This document shows, in pieces, positions 1-8,246 of a stretch of 64,000 nt of DNA. The notes under the pieces were generated by a model that worked only from the letters and a program-made list of their open reading frames with translations, did not search any database and was not told the origin of the DNA. A program made the translations under genes and the position numbers. Source of the stretch: Arthrobacter_H sp030452125 (GTDB lineage Bacteria; Actinomycetota; Actinomycetes; Actinomycetales; Micrococcaceae); the NCBI GenBank assembly GCA_052379645.1, contig JBQSYU010000012.1, one strand, 5' to 3'. Each line of letters begins with the position of its first letter. Positions within the stretch are counted from its first letter, which is position 1.

Positions 1-1317
1 GGCGGGACCTGCCTGAACGTGGGGTGCATCCCCACGAAGATGTTCGTCTACCCGGCCACCCTGGCCGCCTCCCCCCGGGAAGCGGCCCGTCTCGGGGTCG
101 ACTTGGAACACCGTGGAACCGACTGGCCGGGGATCCGGGACAGGATCTTCGGGCGGATCGATGCGATTTCGGCCGACGGTCTGCGCTACCGGGACCAGGA
201 GCTCGAGAACGTCGACGTCTACACCGAGAGCGTCCGGCTGCGTGACCCGCGGACGCTGGTCACCGAATCCGGGCAGGTCATCACCGCCGACCAGATTGTT
301 TTGGCCTCCGGCTCCCGGGCCGTGCTGCCCGAGGTCCCCGGTGTGGAGCTGCCCCAGGTCCACACCTCGGATACCGTGATGCGCCTGGACGCGCTGCCGG
401 AACGGGTGCTGATCGTCGGTGGCGGCTTCATCGCCGCCGAGTTCGCCCACGTCTTCCATGGCCTGGGCTCCCAAGTCATCCAAGCGAACCGTTCCGCGGC
501 CCTGCTGCGCCATCACGACCAGGAGATCTCCCGCCGGTTCACCGCCTCCGCCGCCCGACGCTGGACCCTGAAACTGGACCATGCCCTCAGTGCCGTCACC
601 GAGAACGACGACGGAACCGTCACCGGGCACTTCGAGACCGCTGAAGGGCCCGTGGAAGTGGTCGCCGACGTCGTGCTGATGGCCACCGGCCGGGTGCCGA
701 ACTCGGACCGGATCGGGGCCGAAGCCGCCGGATTGGACCTGGAACATGACGGCCGGTTGGCGGTGGACGGGTTCCAGCGGGTGCTCTCCGGGGGCCAGGC
801 GCTACCCGGGTGCTATGCCCTGGGCGATGCCTCCAACGAACAGCAGCTCAAACATGTCGCCAACCGCGAAGCCCGGGTGGTGGCGCATAACCTCGAACAC
901 CCCGGGCAGCTGCGCTCCACCGACCGGTCCTTCGTCCCGGCAGCGGTCTTCACCGATCCGCAGATCGCCTCGGTGGGACTGACCGGCGAACAGGCCACGG
1001 CCCGGGCGCAGGACCCCGAGGACGTCGTCACCGTCGTGCAGGATTATGGCTCCACGGCCTACGGATGGGCGATGGAGGACCAGGAAGGCATCCTCAAGCT
1101 GGTGGCCTCCCGGTCGACCGGCTTGTTGCTGGGGGCCCATGTGATGGGACACGAGGCCTCGATCCTCATCCAGCCGCTCATCCAGGCCATGGCCACCGGG
1201 CTCGGGGTCGTCGAGATGGCCCGGCGCCCCTACTGGATCCACCCGGCGTTGACCGAGGTCGTGGAGAATGCGTTGCTGGGCCTTGAGCTGCCCGCCGGGG
1301 AGGACGCACCGCTGTAG
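1..1317 (+). CDS. mtr: Mycothione reductase, 5'-truncated by window edge
   Basis: NADPH-dependent flavoprotein disulfide reductase that reduces mycothiol disulfide, the actinobacterial counterpart of glutathione reductase, in the cytoplasm. The window opens inside the redox-active motif: frame 1 reads GGTCLNVGCIPTKM, with the paired active-site cysteines at visible codons 4 and 9. A Rossmann NADPH site (VGGGFIAAEFA) follows near visible residue 140, then the FAD-binding CYALGDAS stretch and the C-terminal HPALTE segment whose His acts as the catalytic base. 438 codons are visible; the family is about 460 residues, so roughly 40 N-terminal residues including the first FAD loop lie outside. The Mtr assignment over lipoamide dehydrogenase rests on overall resemblance and the mycothiol-using host. 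A strong terminator follows at 1343-1375. Confidence 0.85.
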   Translation, partial: GGTCLNVGCIPTKMFVYPATLAASPREAARLGVDLEHRGTDWPGIRDRIFGRIDAISADGLRYRDQELENVDVYTESVRLRDPRTLVTESGQVITADQIVLASGSRAVLPEVPGVELPQVHTSDTVMRLDALPERVLIVGGGFIAAEFAHVFHGLGSQVIQANRSAALLRHHDQEISRRFTASAARRWTLKLDHALSAVTENDDGTVTGHFETAEGPVEVVADVVLMATGRVPNSDRIGAEAAGLDLEHDGRLAVDGFQRVLSGGQALPGCYALGDASNEQQLKHVANREARVVAHNLEHPGQLRSTDRSFVPAAVFTDPQIASVGLTGEQATARAQDPEDVVTVVQDYGSTAYGWAMEDQEGILKLVASRSTGLLLGAHVMGHEASILIQPLIQAMATGLGVVEMARRPYWIHPALTEVVENALLGLELPAGEDAPL

Positions 1318-1342
1318 CGGAGCCGCACCGCAGCACACAAAA

Positions 1343-1375
1343 AGGCCGGGCCACGCACTGTGCGTGGCCCGGCCT
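1343..1375. terminator. Bidirectional terminator between mtr and the acyl-CoA synthetase gene
   Basis: A perfect 15-bp stem (1343-1357 with 1361-1375) around a 3-nt loop lies between two convergent genes. A-rich sequence precedes it and TGTT follows, so it can stop transcripts from both sides. Confidence 0.85.
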
Positions 1376-1390
1376 GTTGTCTACCGGGGC

Positions 1391-3202
1391 TCAGGACGGC
1401 TTCTTGGCCGTGTAGATCTCCTCGACGACCGTTTCGAAGTCCTTGAGCACCTGGGCGCGCTTGACCTTCAACGACGGGGTCAGGTGGCCGGAGGCCTCGG
1501 AGAAGTCCGTGGGGACGATGCGGAAGGCCTTGATGGCCTCGGCGTGGGAAACCGTCTGGTTGGCCTTGTCGATGACGGCCTGGACGCTTTGACGGACCTT
1601 GGGGTGCTCGGCGGCCTGCTCCACGGTCAGCGATCCGAGCTGGTGACGGCCCAACCACCCGGGCAGGGCCTCCTCGTCGAGGGTGACCAGGGCGGAGATG
1701 AACGGGCGGTTGTCCCCGACCACCAGGGCCTGGGAGACGAGGGCGTCGGCGCGGATCTGGTCCTCCAGCAAGCCGGGGATGACGTTCTTCCCGCTGGCGG
1801 TCACGAGGATTTCCTTCTTGCGCCCGGTGATCTTCAGGAACCCGTCGGAATCGAGCTCGCCGATGTCGCCGGTGCGGAACCAGTCGTCGTCGAACGCCTC
1901 CGTGCGCAGATCCGGTCGGTTGTGGTATCCGGCCATGAGGCAGACGCCCCGGGTGAGGATCTCGCCGTCGTCGGCGATCTTCACGGCGTTGCCCGGCAGC
2001 GGCCTGCCAACGGTGCCGATCTTCAGCTTGCTCGGGGTGTTCACGGTGATCGGGGCGGTGGTCTCGGTGAGGCCGTAGCCTTCGAGGATCATCAGCCCGG
2101 CACCGTTGAAGAAGTGCCCGAGGCGTTCGCCCAGCGGGCCACCGCCGGACACCGCATACTGGATGCGCCCGCCCATGGCCTCGCGGATCTTCGAGAAGAC
2201 GAGCTTGTCGAACAGGCCGTGGCGCAGCTTCAAGGCCAGCGGCACCGAGCCCTCGCCCTGGGCGCGGGAGAACTGGACGGCGGTCTTCGCCGCTGCGTGG
2301 AAGATCCTGGCCTTGACGTTGCTGGCATCCTCGGCCTTGAGCATCGAGGAGTTGTAGACCTTCTCGAAGACCCGTGGAACGGCCAGGATGAACGTGGGCT
2401 TGAAGCCTTGCAGATCCGGGAGCAGGTTCTTGATGTCGGGGGTGTGGGCGACCTTGGCGCCGCCGGCGACGGCCAGGACCGAGATGAAGCGGGCGAACAC
2501 ATGGGCCAGGGGCAGGAACATGATGGTCGAGGACCCCTCATGAACACATTCGGGCAGGGCTTCCTGGGCGTTGCGGGACAGTTCCACGAAGTTCAGGTGG
2601 GTCAGCTCGCAGCCTTTGGGGCGTCCGGTGGTGCCCGAGGTGTAGATGATCGTTGCCACGGTCTCGAGTCCCATGGAGGAGCGACGTGCCTCCAGTTCCT
2701 CGTCGCTGACCCCGGTTCCGGCCGAGCGCAGGACGTCGAGTCCATCGCCGTCCATCTGCCAGATGTGTCCGATGTCCTCGAGCTGCTCCTGGATGGAGGC
2801 CTGGCGGATCACGTTCTCGTGGTTCGGTGATTCCACGATGGCCGCTGCGGCCCCGCAGTCACCCAGGATCCAGGCGACCTGGCTGGGGGAGGAGGTCTCG
2901 TAGACCGGCACGGAGATGCATCCGGCGAACCAGATCGCGAAGTCGACCAGGGTCCATTCGTAGCGGGTCCGGGACATGATGCCGATCCGGGAGCCCTTTT
3001 CGAGCCCCGCGGCGATCAGGCCCTTGGCCAAGGCGCTGGCATCGTCCCTGAACTCCCGGGCCGAGACATCGATCCATCCGCCGTGACCGTCGGGCCGCGA
3101 GAACAGCATCGGGTTGGTCCCATTCGCTTTTTCCAGCACGAAATCCGTGGTGTTGGACGTCGCGGGGCTGACCACGAGCGGGGGTACGCTGAACTCTCGC
3201 AC
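1391..3202 (-). CDS. Long-chain fatty acid--CoA ligase (FadD15-like AMP-binding enzyme)
   Basis: ATP-dependent acyl-CoA synthetase that activates fatty acids through an acyl-adenylate. The 603-residue length fits the long-chain family. The P-loop signature YTSGTTGRPKG is at residues 187-197, followed by the GYGLTETTAP adenine-binding stretch, the YHNRPDLRTEAF/DWFRTGDIGELD region with the conserved Asp, and GRKKEILVTASGKNV near the C-terminus. It resembles actinobacterial FadD15-type synthetases, which are membrane-associated and used for lipid remodelling or turnover; the exact chain length is not visible. It is convergent with mtr and divergent from the ROK kinase. A short inverted repeat TACT-N4-AGTA lies about 90 bp upstream of the start and might bind a TetR-type lipid regulator, which is only inference. 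Confidence 0.88.
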   Translation of the reverse strand: MREFSVPPLVVSPATSNTTDFVLEKANGTNPMLFSRPDGHGGWIDVSAREFRDDASALAKGLIAAGLEKGSRIGIMSRTRYEWTLVDFAIWFAGCISVPVYETSSPSQVAWILGDCGAAAAIVESPNHENVIRQASIQEQLEDIGHIWQMDGDGLDVLRSAGTGVSDEELEARRSSMGLETVATIIYTSGTTGRPKGCELTHLNFVELSRNAQEALPECVHEGSSTIMFLPLAHVFARFISVLAVAGGAKVAHTPDIKNLLPDLQGFKPTFILAVPRVFEKVYNSSMLKAEDASNVKARIFHAAAKTAVQFSRAQGEGSVPLALKLRHGLFDKLVFSKIREAMGGRIQYAVSGGGPLGERLGHFFNGAGLMILEGYGLTETTAPITVNTPSKLKIGTVGRPLPGNAVKIADDGEILTRGVCLMAGYHNRPDLRTEAFDDDWFRTGDIGELDSDGFLKITGRKKEILVTASGKNVIPGLLEDQIRADALVSQALVVGDNRPFISALVTLDEEALPGWLGRHQLGSLTVEQAAEHPKVRQSVQAVIDKANQTVSHAEAIKAFRIVPTDFSEASGHLTPSLKVKRAQVLKDFETVVEEIYTAKKPS

Positions 3203-3342
3203 GATGTGCTCCTCTACTTCAGTAGGCTATTCAGATTGGACATCTGACGATGGGGATCGTCATCCAAGCATAGTGTGTTGCATCACTAACCTACTCGCTA
3301 GTAACTTATGGTGCCAACATCGGGCCAGGGAAGGGCATCGCC
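3203..3342. promoter_or_regulatory. Divergent promoter region with a short inverted repeat
   Basis: This 140-bp, relatively AT-rich gap separates the divergent acyl-CoA synthetase and glucokinase genes and must hold both promoters. It contains TACT-cgct-AGTA at 3292-3303, a possible repressor half-site pair. No -10/-35 pair is clear enough to assign. Confidence 0.35.
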
Positions 3343-4323
3343 ATGGGTACGGCACCGACAGCGGACCAGGCCATCGGGCTGGACATCGGCGGCACGAAGA
3401 TCGCCGGTGGCGTGGTCGACGGGGCGGGGAACCTCCTGCACCGCGACCGGCGTTCGACCCCCGGATCGAGCCCCCAGGACGTCGAACTGGCAGTGCTGGA
3501 CCTGGTGGCCGGCCTCCGCCGCTTCGCCCCCCGGGCCCCGATCGGCGTCGGGGCAGCCGGCTGGATGAATCCCGAGACGGGCACCGTGCTCTTCAGCCCG
3601 CATCTGGCCTGGCGCAACGAACCCCTGCGCGACCGGCTGGCCACCGTGCTCGGCGGGACGGTCTGCGTGGTCAACGACGCCGACGCGGCCGGCTGGGCGG
3701 AATATCGTTTCGGGGCCGGGCAGGGTGAACCGAACCTGGTGTGCCTGACCCTGGGCACCGGGATCGGCGGTGCGCTGGTCGCCGGGGGACGGCTGCGCCG
3801 GGGCCGGTTCGGGTTGGCCGGGGAATTCGGCCACCAGGTCATCCAACCCGGAGGCCACCGCTGCGAATGCGGGAACCGCGGTTGCTGGGAACAATATGCC
3901 TCCGGCAACGCCCTGGGGCGTGAAGGCCGTGAAATAGCCCGGGCCAACTCGCCGGTGGCCCACACGCTGCTGGACGCCGTGGAAGGGGACGTGGAGGCCA
4001 TCAACGGGTCGTTGGTGACCGAGCTGGCAGCGGCCGGGGATCCTGCCTGCCAGGAGCTGATCATCGATGCCGGCCAGTGGCTGGGGCTGGGCCTGGCCAA
4101 TCTGGCCGCCGCCTTGGATCCGGGGACCTTCGTCATCGGTGGGGGGCTGGGATCTGCCTCCACCCGGTTGCTCGAGGAAGCCGAGACATCGTACCGGAAG
4201 AACCTCACCGGACGGGGCTACCGGCCGTTCGCCGGCATCCGGCAGGCGGGGCTGGGGGCCGACGCCGGGCTGATCGGAGCCGCCGACCTCGCCCGGCAGG
4301 AAGCCGCCCCGAGCCGAGGGTGA
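3343..4323 (+). CDS. glk: ROK family glucokinase
   Basis: Cytoplasmic sugar kinase that phosphorylates glucose, or a related hexose, with ATP. The ATP-binding DIGGTK motif is at residues 14-19, the catalytic Asn-Asp pair at 111-112, the LGTGIGGALV phosphate loop near 137, the ExGH motif at 161-164, and the ROK zinc signature CECGNRGCW at 174-182, with H164, C174, C176 and C181 as expected ligands. The 326-residue length is typical of ROK glucokinases. The ATG at 3343 is the first good start upstream of the conserved N-terminus. ROK regulators carry an N-terminal helix-turn-helix, absent here, so this is a kinase. N-acetylmannosamine or fructose kinase activity cannot be excluded. Confidence 0.82.
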   Translation: MGTAPTADQAIGLDIGGTKIAGGVVDGAGNLLHRDRRSTPGSSPQDVELAVLDLVAGLRRFAPRAPIGVGAAGWMNPETGTVLFSPHLAWRNEPLRDRLATVLGGTVCVVNDADAAGWAEYRFGAGQGEPNLVCLTLGTGIGGALVAGGRLRRGRFGLAGEFGHQVIQPGGHRCECGNRGCWEQYASGNALGREGREIARANSPVAHTLLDAVEGDVEAINGSLVTELAAAGDPACQELIIDAGQWLGLGLANLAAALDPGTFVIGGGLGSASTRLLEEAETSYRKNLTGRGYRPFAGIRQAGLGADAGLIGAADLARQEAAPSRG

Positions 4324-4356
4324 CGACCGCGGGGCCGTGCCGTCCCCGGGCAGAGG

Positions 4357-4812
4357 TCAGACCCTGGCGCCGTTATCGCCGTCCTGCCGGTGGCGCGGGA
4401 GCCTGAAGGCCAGATAACCGGCGGCGGCCACGAAAGCCACGCACAGGGTCAGCCAGACGCCCATCGGCGCCGAACGCCACAGGATGGCCAGAAGCAACAG
4501 GGCGATCGGTGCTCCGGCGGCACAGGTCCAGGCCAGCACGGTCAGCGGATTGCCCGAGCCCAGGGCCGGAGGATCCTCCGGGGTCCAATCCTCCTCGGGC
4601 TCCTCGAGCAGTTCGTAGTCCCGCGGCCCACCGGCCGGGCGGAGCAGGGGAACCGGCTCGTCGAGGGGATCCGGGGTCGGGCCCGGTGGATCGGCGGCCT
4701 CGGCTTCCGGATCGACATCCATCCCGACGTCGTCGAGCCGGCTGACCAGATCCTGCCAGGCGGCCTCGTCGGCGGCCCGGTCCCGGGGGGAGCGGGCGTT
4801 GTCATCAGCCAT
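4357..4812 (-). CDS. Small membrane protein with acidic N-terminal region
   Basis: Unknown function. The 151-residue protein begins with a hydrophilic, acidic, proline-rich cytoplasmic-type half (about residues 1-85) and ends with two hydrophobic helices (approximately 90-112 and 117-138) followed by a short charged tail. The chosen ATG at 4812 overlaps the end of the upstream esterase gene by 8 bp, so the two are translationally coupled; an ATG two codons upstream (4818) is also possible. Proteins of this layout are common lineage-specific genes in Micrococcaceae, but I do not recognise a named family. Confidence 0.65.
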   Translation of the reverse strand: MADDNARSPRDRAADEAAWQDLVSRLDDVGMDVDPEAEAADPPGPTPDPLDEPVPLLRPAGGPRDYELLEEPEEDWTPEDPPALGSGNPLTVLAWTCAAGAPIALLLLAILWRSAPMGVWLTLCVAFVAAAGYLAFRLPRHRQDGDNGARV

Positions 4813-5593
4813 GGGCATGACCTCCCAACGCGTCGAAGAAGGCGAGCGAGCCCTCGAAGATCGCTGCGGCGTCGTAATCAAGGGTCGCCACGTGCAGGCT
4901 GCGTTCCAGATACCTCAATTGCAGCCGCGGCACCCCGGAAGGGTGCATGCCGACCAGCTCGCGCCGCAGCAGATCCAACCCCGGTTCGGAGACCACATGG
5001 TCCACCACCGAGCGGAAGACGAACACCGGGGCCTGGATCGCTTCCAGATTCTTCCGGGTGGTGCGGATGAGCCGACGCAGCTCGTGCACCGCGGCCACCG
5101 GGGTCCGTGGGTAGGCCCCCTCGTCCTGGCCGGGGCGGGCGATGTCGTTGGCGATGGCCGGCACCGAGGGGACGAACCGTTTCAGGATCCCGGCCAGGGC
5201 CGCGGTGCGGTCCACCATGCTCAGGGCGGGGTTGACCAGGGCGAGCCCCGCGGGTCGGCGTTCAATGCCCAGATGCAGGGCCAGCGTCCCGCCCATGGAC
5301 AGTCCGACGACGAAGACCTTGCGGTGGGCGGCGGCCAGGAGATCGAATTCGGCCTCGACGGCCGCCGTCCACGCGGAACGGGGGGTCCGGGCCAGTTCCT
5401 GCCAGCTGGTCCCATGCCCGGGCAGCACCGGCAAGGAGACCGTGTAGCCGCCCGCCAGAAGGGCGTCGGCCCAGGGGCGCATGCTGCGCGGGGTGGAGGT
5501 GAAACCGTGGATGACCAGGACCGCATCACCGTTGCCGCCGCGGACCCGGAAGCCTTCAGCCGCGTCGGAGGGGGCCGTTGCCGAGAATTCCAT
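4805..5593 (-). CDS. Alpha/beta hydrolase (Est30/monoacylglycerol-lipase type carboxylesterase)
   Basis: Serine hydrolase of 262 residues, probably a soluble carboxylesterase or thioesterase. The oxyanion-hole HGF is at residues 29-31 and the nucleophile elbow GLSMGG places the catalytic Ser at 99. The acid Asp is probably in SVVDHVV (about 217) and the His in SLHVATLD (about 245). The short sequence without signal peptide and the GHGTSW loop resemble the bacterial Est30 carboxylesterase family. It lies upstream of, and overlaps, a small membrane protein gene, and is divergent from plsC, so a role in lipid or membrane ester turnover is plausible. Substrate is not predictable. Confidence 0.8.
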   Translation of the reverse strand: MEFSATAPSDAAEGFRVRGGNGDAVLVIHGFTSTPRSMRPWADALLAGGYTVSLPVLPGHGTSWQELARTPRSAWTAAVEAEFDLLAAAHRKVFVVGLSMGGTLALHLGIERRPAGLALVNPALSMVDRTAALAGILKRFVPSVPAIANDIARPGQDEGAYPRTPVAAVHELRRLIRTTRKNLEAIQAPVFVFRSVVDHVVSEPGLDLLRRELVGMHPSGVPRLQLRYLERSLHVATLDYDAAAIFEGSLAFFDALGGHAHG

Positions 5594-5717
5594 AGCGCTC
5601 CCAAGCAGGCCGGGGATCGTGCCCCGGGGTGGATATGTGCCTAGAGTAGAGCGTAACCGACATGGGGTCCGTGCGAGGCGGGCGCCCGACGACCTGCCCG
5701 GCGGAAGGCTCCCACAC

Positions 5718-6656
5718 GTGTTTTATTGGATCATGAAGCGGCTGCTCATTGCACCGCTGACCAACCTGCTGTTCCGGCCGTGGGTCAAGGGCATGGACAA
5801 CATCCCTGCCGAAGGTGGCGCGATCCTGGCCAGCAACCATCTCTCGGTCTCCGACTCGATCTTCCTGCCCGTGGCGGTGGACCGTCCGGTCGTCTTCCTG
5901 GCCAAAATGGAATATTTCACCGGCAAGGGCATCAAGGGCAAGCTCACTGCCTTGTTCTTCCGCCTCTCCAACCAGCTGCCGATGGATCGTTCCGGGGGTG
6001 CCGCCTCGGCGAACTCGCTGGGGGCGGGGGAGCAGGCCCTGCTGGACGGGAACCTGTTGGGCATCTACCCGGAGGGCACCCGCAGCCCCGACGGGCGCCT
6101 CTACCGGGGCAAGGTCGGGGTTGCCAAGCTGGCCCTGGCCACCGGCGTCCCGGTCATCCCGGTCGCCATGATCGGCACCGACAAGGTCCAGCCGATCGGC
6201 AAGACGGTACCGAACATCCGACGGGTCGGGCTGATCGTGGGCGAACCACTGGATTTCTCCCGCTACGAGGGGATGGAGGACGACCGCTTCGTCCAGCGCT
6301 CGGTCACCGACGAGATCATGTACGCCCTGATGCGCCTCTCCGGCCAGGAATACGTCGACTCCTACGCCGCCTCCGTGAAGGCCAGGATCACTGCCGATCG
6401 GCTTGCCGAGCGCAAGGCGGCCCGTGAGGCCCTGGCGGAGAACGCCCGCGCCCAGGTCCGGGCCACGGTGGACGCCGCCAAGAAGGAGGTCGAACACATC
6501 CGTACCCCCAAGGACGGGGCGGACGGCGATACCACGGAGGAGCCCCCGGCAGCGGAGCAGACCACGGGGACCGGCCAGGCGGACGACGACGATGCTCCCA
6601 GCGACACCGGACTACCCGGGGATCCCGGGAAGAACGGCAACTCCAACCCGGCGTGA
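5718..6656 (+). CDS. plsC: 1-acyl-sn-glycerol-3-phosphate acyltransferase (PlsC family)
   Basis: Membrane-associated acyltransferase of phospholipid synthesis. The hallmark NHLSVSD motif (His41 and Asp46 in HX4D) and the YPEGTR motif near 117-122 are intact. The GTG at 5718 is chosen as start because GGAAGG sits about 9 bp upstream and the protein then begins with the short hydrophobic FYWIMKRLL segment usual for actinobacterial homologues; ATG 5733 is an alternative. The last 60-70 residues are a charged, Glu/Asp/Thr-rich low-complexity tail after the catalytic domain. Length is 312 residues. Confidence 0.85.
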   Translation: MFYWIMKRLLIAPLTNLLFRPWVKGMDNIPAEGGAILASNHLSVSDSIFLPVAVDRPVVFLAKMEYFTGKGIKGKLTALFFRLSNQLPMDRSGGAASANSLGAGEQALLDGNLLGIYPEGTRSPDGRLYRGKVGVAKLALATGVPVIPVAMIGTDKVQPIGKTVPNIRRVGLIVGEPLDFSRYEGMEDDRFVQRSVTDEIMYALMRLSGQEYVDSYAASVKARITADRLAERKAAREALAENARAQVRATVDAAKKEVEHIRTPKDGADGDTTEEPPAAEQTTGTGQADDDDAPSDTGLPGDPGKNGNSNPA

Positions 6657-6747
6657 GCGGTGGTCGGGCGGCAGTACCGTCCTGCCCCGGATGACCGGCC
6701 GAAACGAAACTTTACGCCGCGAATAGGGTGCCGGCCCACGACCCGGA

Positions 6748-6753
6748 TACGCT
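6748..6753 (+). promoter_or_regulatory. Probable -10 element of a leaderless aroG transcript
   Basis: TACGCT lies 7 bp before the GTG at 6760, so transcription would start at or next to the start codon. This fits the leaderless mRNAs frequent in actinobacteria and the lack of a Shine-Dalgarno sequence here. Confidence 0.4.
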
Positions 6754-6759
6754 GGGTTG

Positions 6760-8157
6760 GTGACTGATTCGACCCAGACTTCCGCCCCGTTCCACCAGCC
6801 CATCCCCGGGCCCGCTGCCGATCCCGGCCTCGACGCCTGGCGCGAGCTCCCGATTTCACAGCAGCCCACGTGGTCCGGCCCGGAATATACGAAGGCAGTC
6901 GACGAGCTGGCCTCCCTGCCGCCGTTGGTCTTCGCCGGAGAAGTGGACATCCTGCGCGAGCGGCTGGCCGCCGCGGCCCAGGGCCATGCCTTCCTGCTGC
7001 AAGGGGGCGATTGCGCCGAGACCTTTGCCGGGGCAACCGCCGACCGCATTAGCGCCCGGGTGAAGACGATCCTGCAGATGTCCGTCGTCCTGACCTATGG
7101 CGCCTCGATGCCCGTGGTGAAGATGGGGCGCATGGCCGGGCAGTTCGCCAAGCCGCGCTCCTCGGATTCGGAGACCCGCGAGGGGGTCACCTTGCCGGCG
7201 TTCCGCGGTGACATCGTCAACGGGTTCGAGTTCACCCCCGAGTCCCGCCGTCATGACCCGGCCCGGATGGTCAAGGCCTACAACACCTCGGCCGCCACGT
7301 TGAACCTCATCCGCGCCTTCACCCAGGGCGGATTTGCCGACCTGCGCAGCGTGCATCATTGGAACAAGGGCTTCCGGGCCAACCCGGCCCACAGCCAGTA
7401 CGAGTCGCTGGCTGCCGAAATCGACCGCGCGGTGCGGTTCATGGACGCCTGCGGTGCAGACTTCGAAGCACTGAAGACCACCGAGTTCTTTGCCAGCCAC
7501 GAGGCCCTCCTGTTGGATTACGAACGGGCCTTGACCCGCACGGACTCGCGCACGGGCCAGCCCTACGACACCTCCGGGCACTTCCTCTGGATTGGGGAGC
7601 GGACGCGGCAGCTCGACAGCGCCCACGTCGATTTCCTTTCCCGGGTGCGCAACCCGTTGGGGGTCAAGTTGGGCCCGAACACGACGCCCGAGGATGCCCT
7701 GGCCCTGGTGGAGAAACTGGACCCGAACCGCGAGCCGGGCCGGCTGACGTTCATCACCCGCATGGGGGCGAAGAATATCCGCGAGAAGCTTCCGGACCTC
7801 GTGGAGAAGGTCACCGCCTCCGGGGCCCAGGTCCTCTGGGTCACCGACCCGATGCACGGCAACACGGTGACCAGCGAGAACGGCTACAAGACCCGGAAGT
7901 TCGATGACGTCATGGACGAGGTGCGGGGCTTCTTCGATGTCCACAACTCGTTGGGCACCTACGCCGGCGGACTGCATGTGGAGATGACCGGTGACGACGT
8001 GGCCGAATGCCTCGGCGGTGCCGACCCGATCCGCGCCGACCAGTTCGACGATCTCTACGAATCCGTCTGCGATCCGCGGTTGAACCACCGGCAGTCCCTG
8101 GAGATGGCGTTCCTGGTGGCCGGCGCATTGGCCGAGCGCAAGCCGCGCACCGACTGA
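6760..8157 (+). CDS. aroG: Class II 3-deoxy-7-phosphoheptulonate synthase
   Basis: Catalyses the first step of the shikimate pathway, condensing phosphoenolpyruvate and erythrose 4-phosphate to DAHP. The 465-residue protein has the plant-like class II organisation: the GGDCAE motif (Cys metal ligand), the QFAKPRSS stretch, an RGDIVNGF motif and the downstream DPMHGNT and HVEMTG motifs that supply metal and substrate ligands. Start GTG 6760 is preferred over the adjacent TTG 6757 because it sits at a likely leaderless transcript start. In Mycobacterium this gene also neighbours a Ser/Thr kinase gene (pknL), as here. It is convergent with that kinase across a strong terminator. aroA for a later step of the same pathway lies at 39.7 kb. 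Confidence 0.9.
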   Translation: MTDSTQTSAPFHQPIPGPAADPGLDAWRELPISQQPTWSGPEYTKAVDELASLPPLVFAGEVDILRERLAAAAQGHAFLLQGGDCAETFAGATADRISARVKTILQMSVVLTYGASMPVVKMGRMAGQFAKPRSSDSETREGVTLPAFRGDIVNGFEFTPESRRHDPARMVKAYNTSAATLNLIRAFTQGGFADLRSVHHWNKGFRANPAHSQYESLAAEIDRAVRFMDACGADFEALKTTEFFASHEALLLDYERALTRTDSRTGQPYDTSGHFLWIGERTRQLDSAHVDFLSRVRNPLGVKLGPNTTPEDALALVEKLDPNREPGRLTFITRMGAKNIREKLPDLVEKVTASGAQVLWVTDPMHGNTVTSENGYKTRKFDDVMDEVRGFFDVHNSLGTYAGGLHVEMTGDDVAECLGGADPIRADQFDDLYESVCDPRLNHRQSLEMAFLVAGALAERKPRTD

Positions 8158-8180
8158 TCGACCTGAAGCGCCACACGACG

Positions 8181-8216
8181 AAGGCCACGCCCGGGGAAGA
8201 CCCCGGACGTGGCCTT
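8181..8216. terminator. Bidirectional terminator between aroG and the PASTA kinase gene
   Basis: Stem 8181-8189/8208-8216 plus, after one mismatch, 8191-8196/8201-8206, with an AAGA loop. It lies between two convergent genes and is followed by TGTCGTT. Confidence 0.8.
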
Positions 8217-8246
8217 GTCGTTGGAGGATCGAGCGGGCGGGGTGGC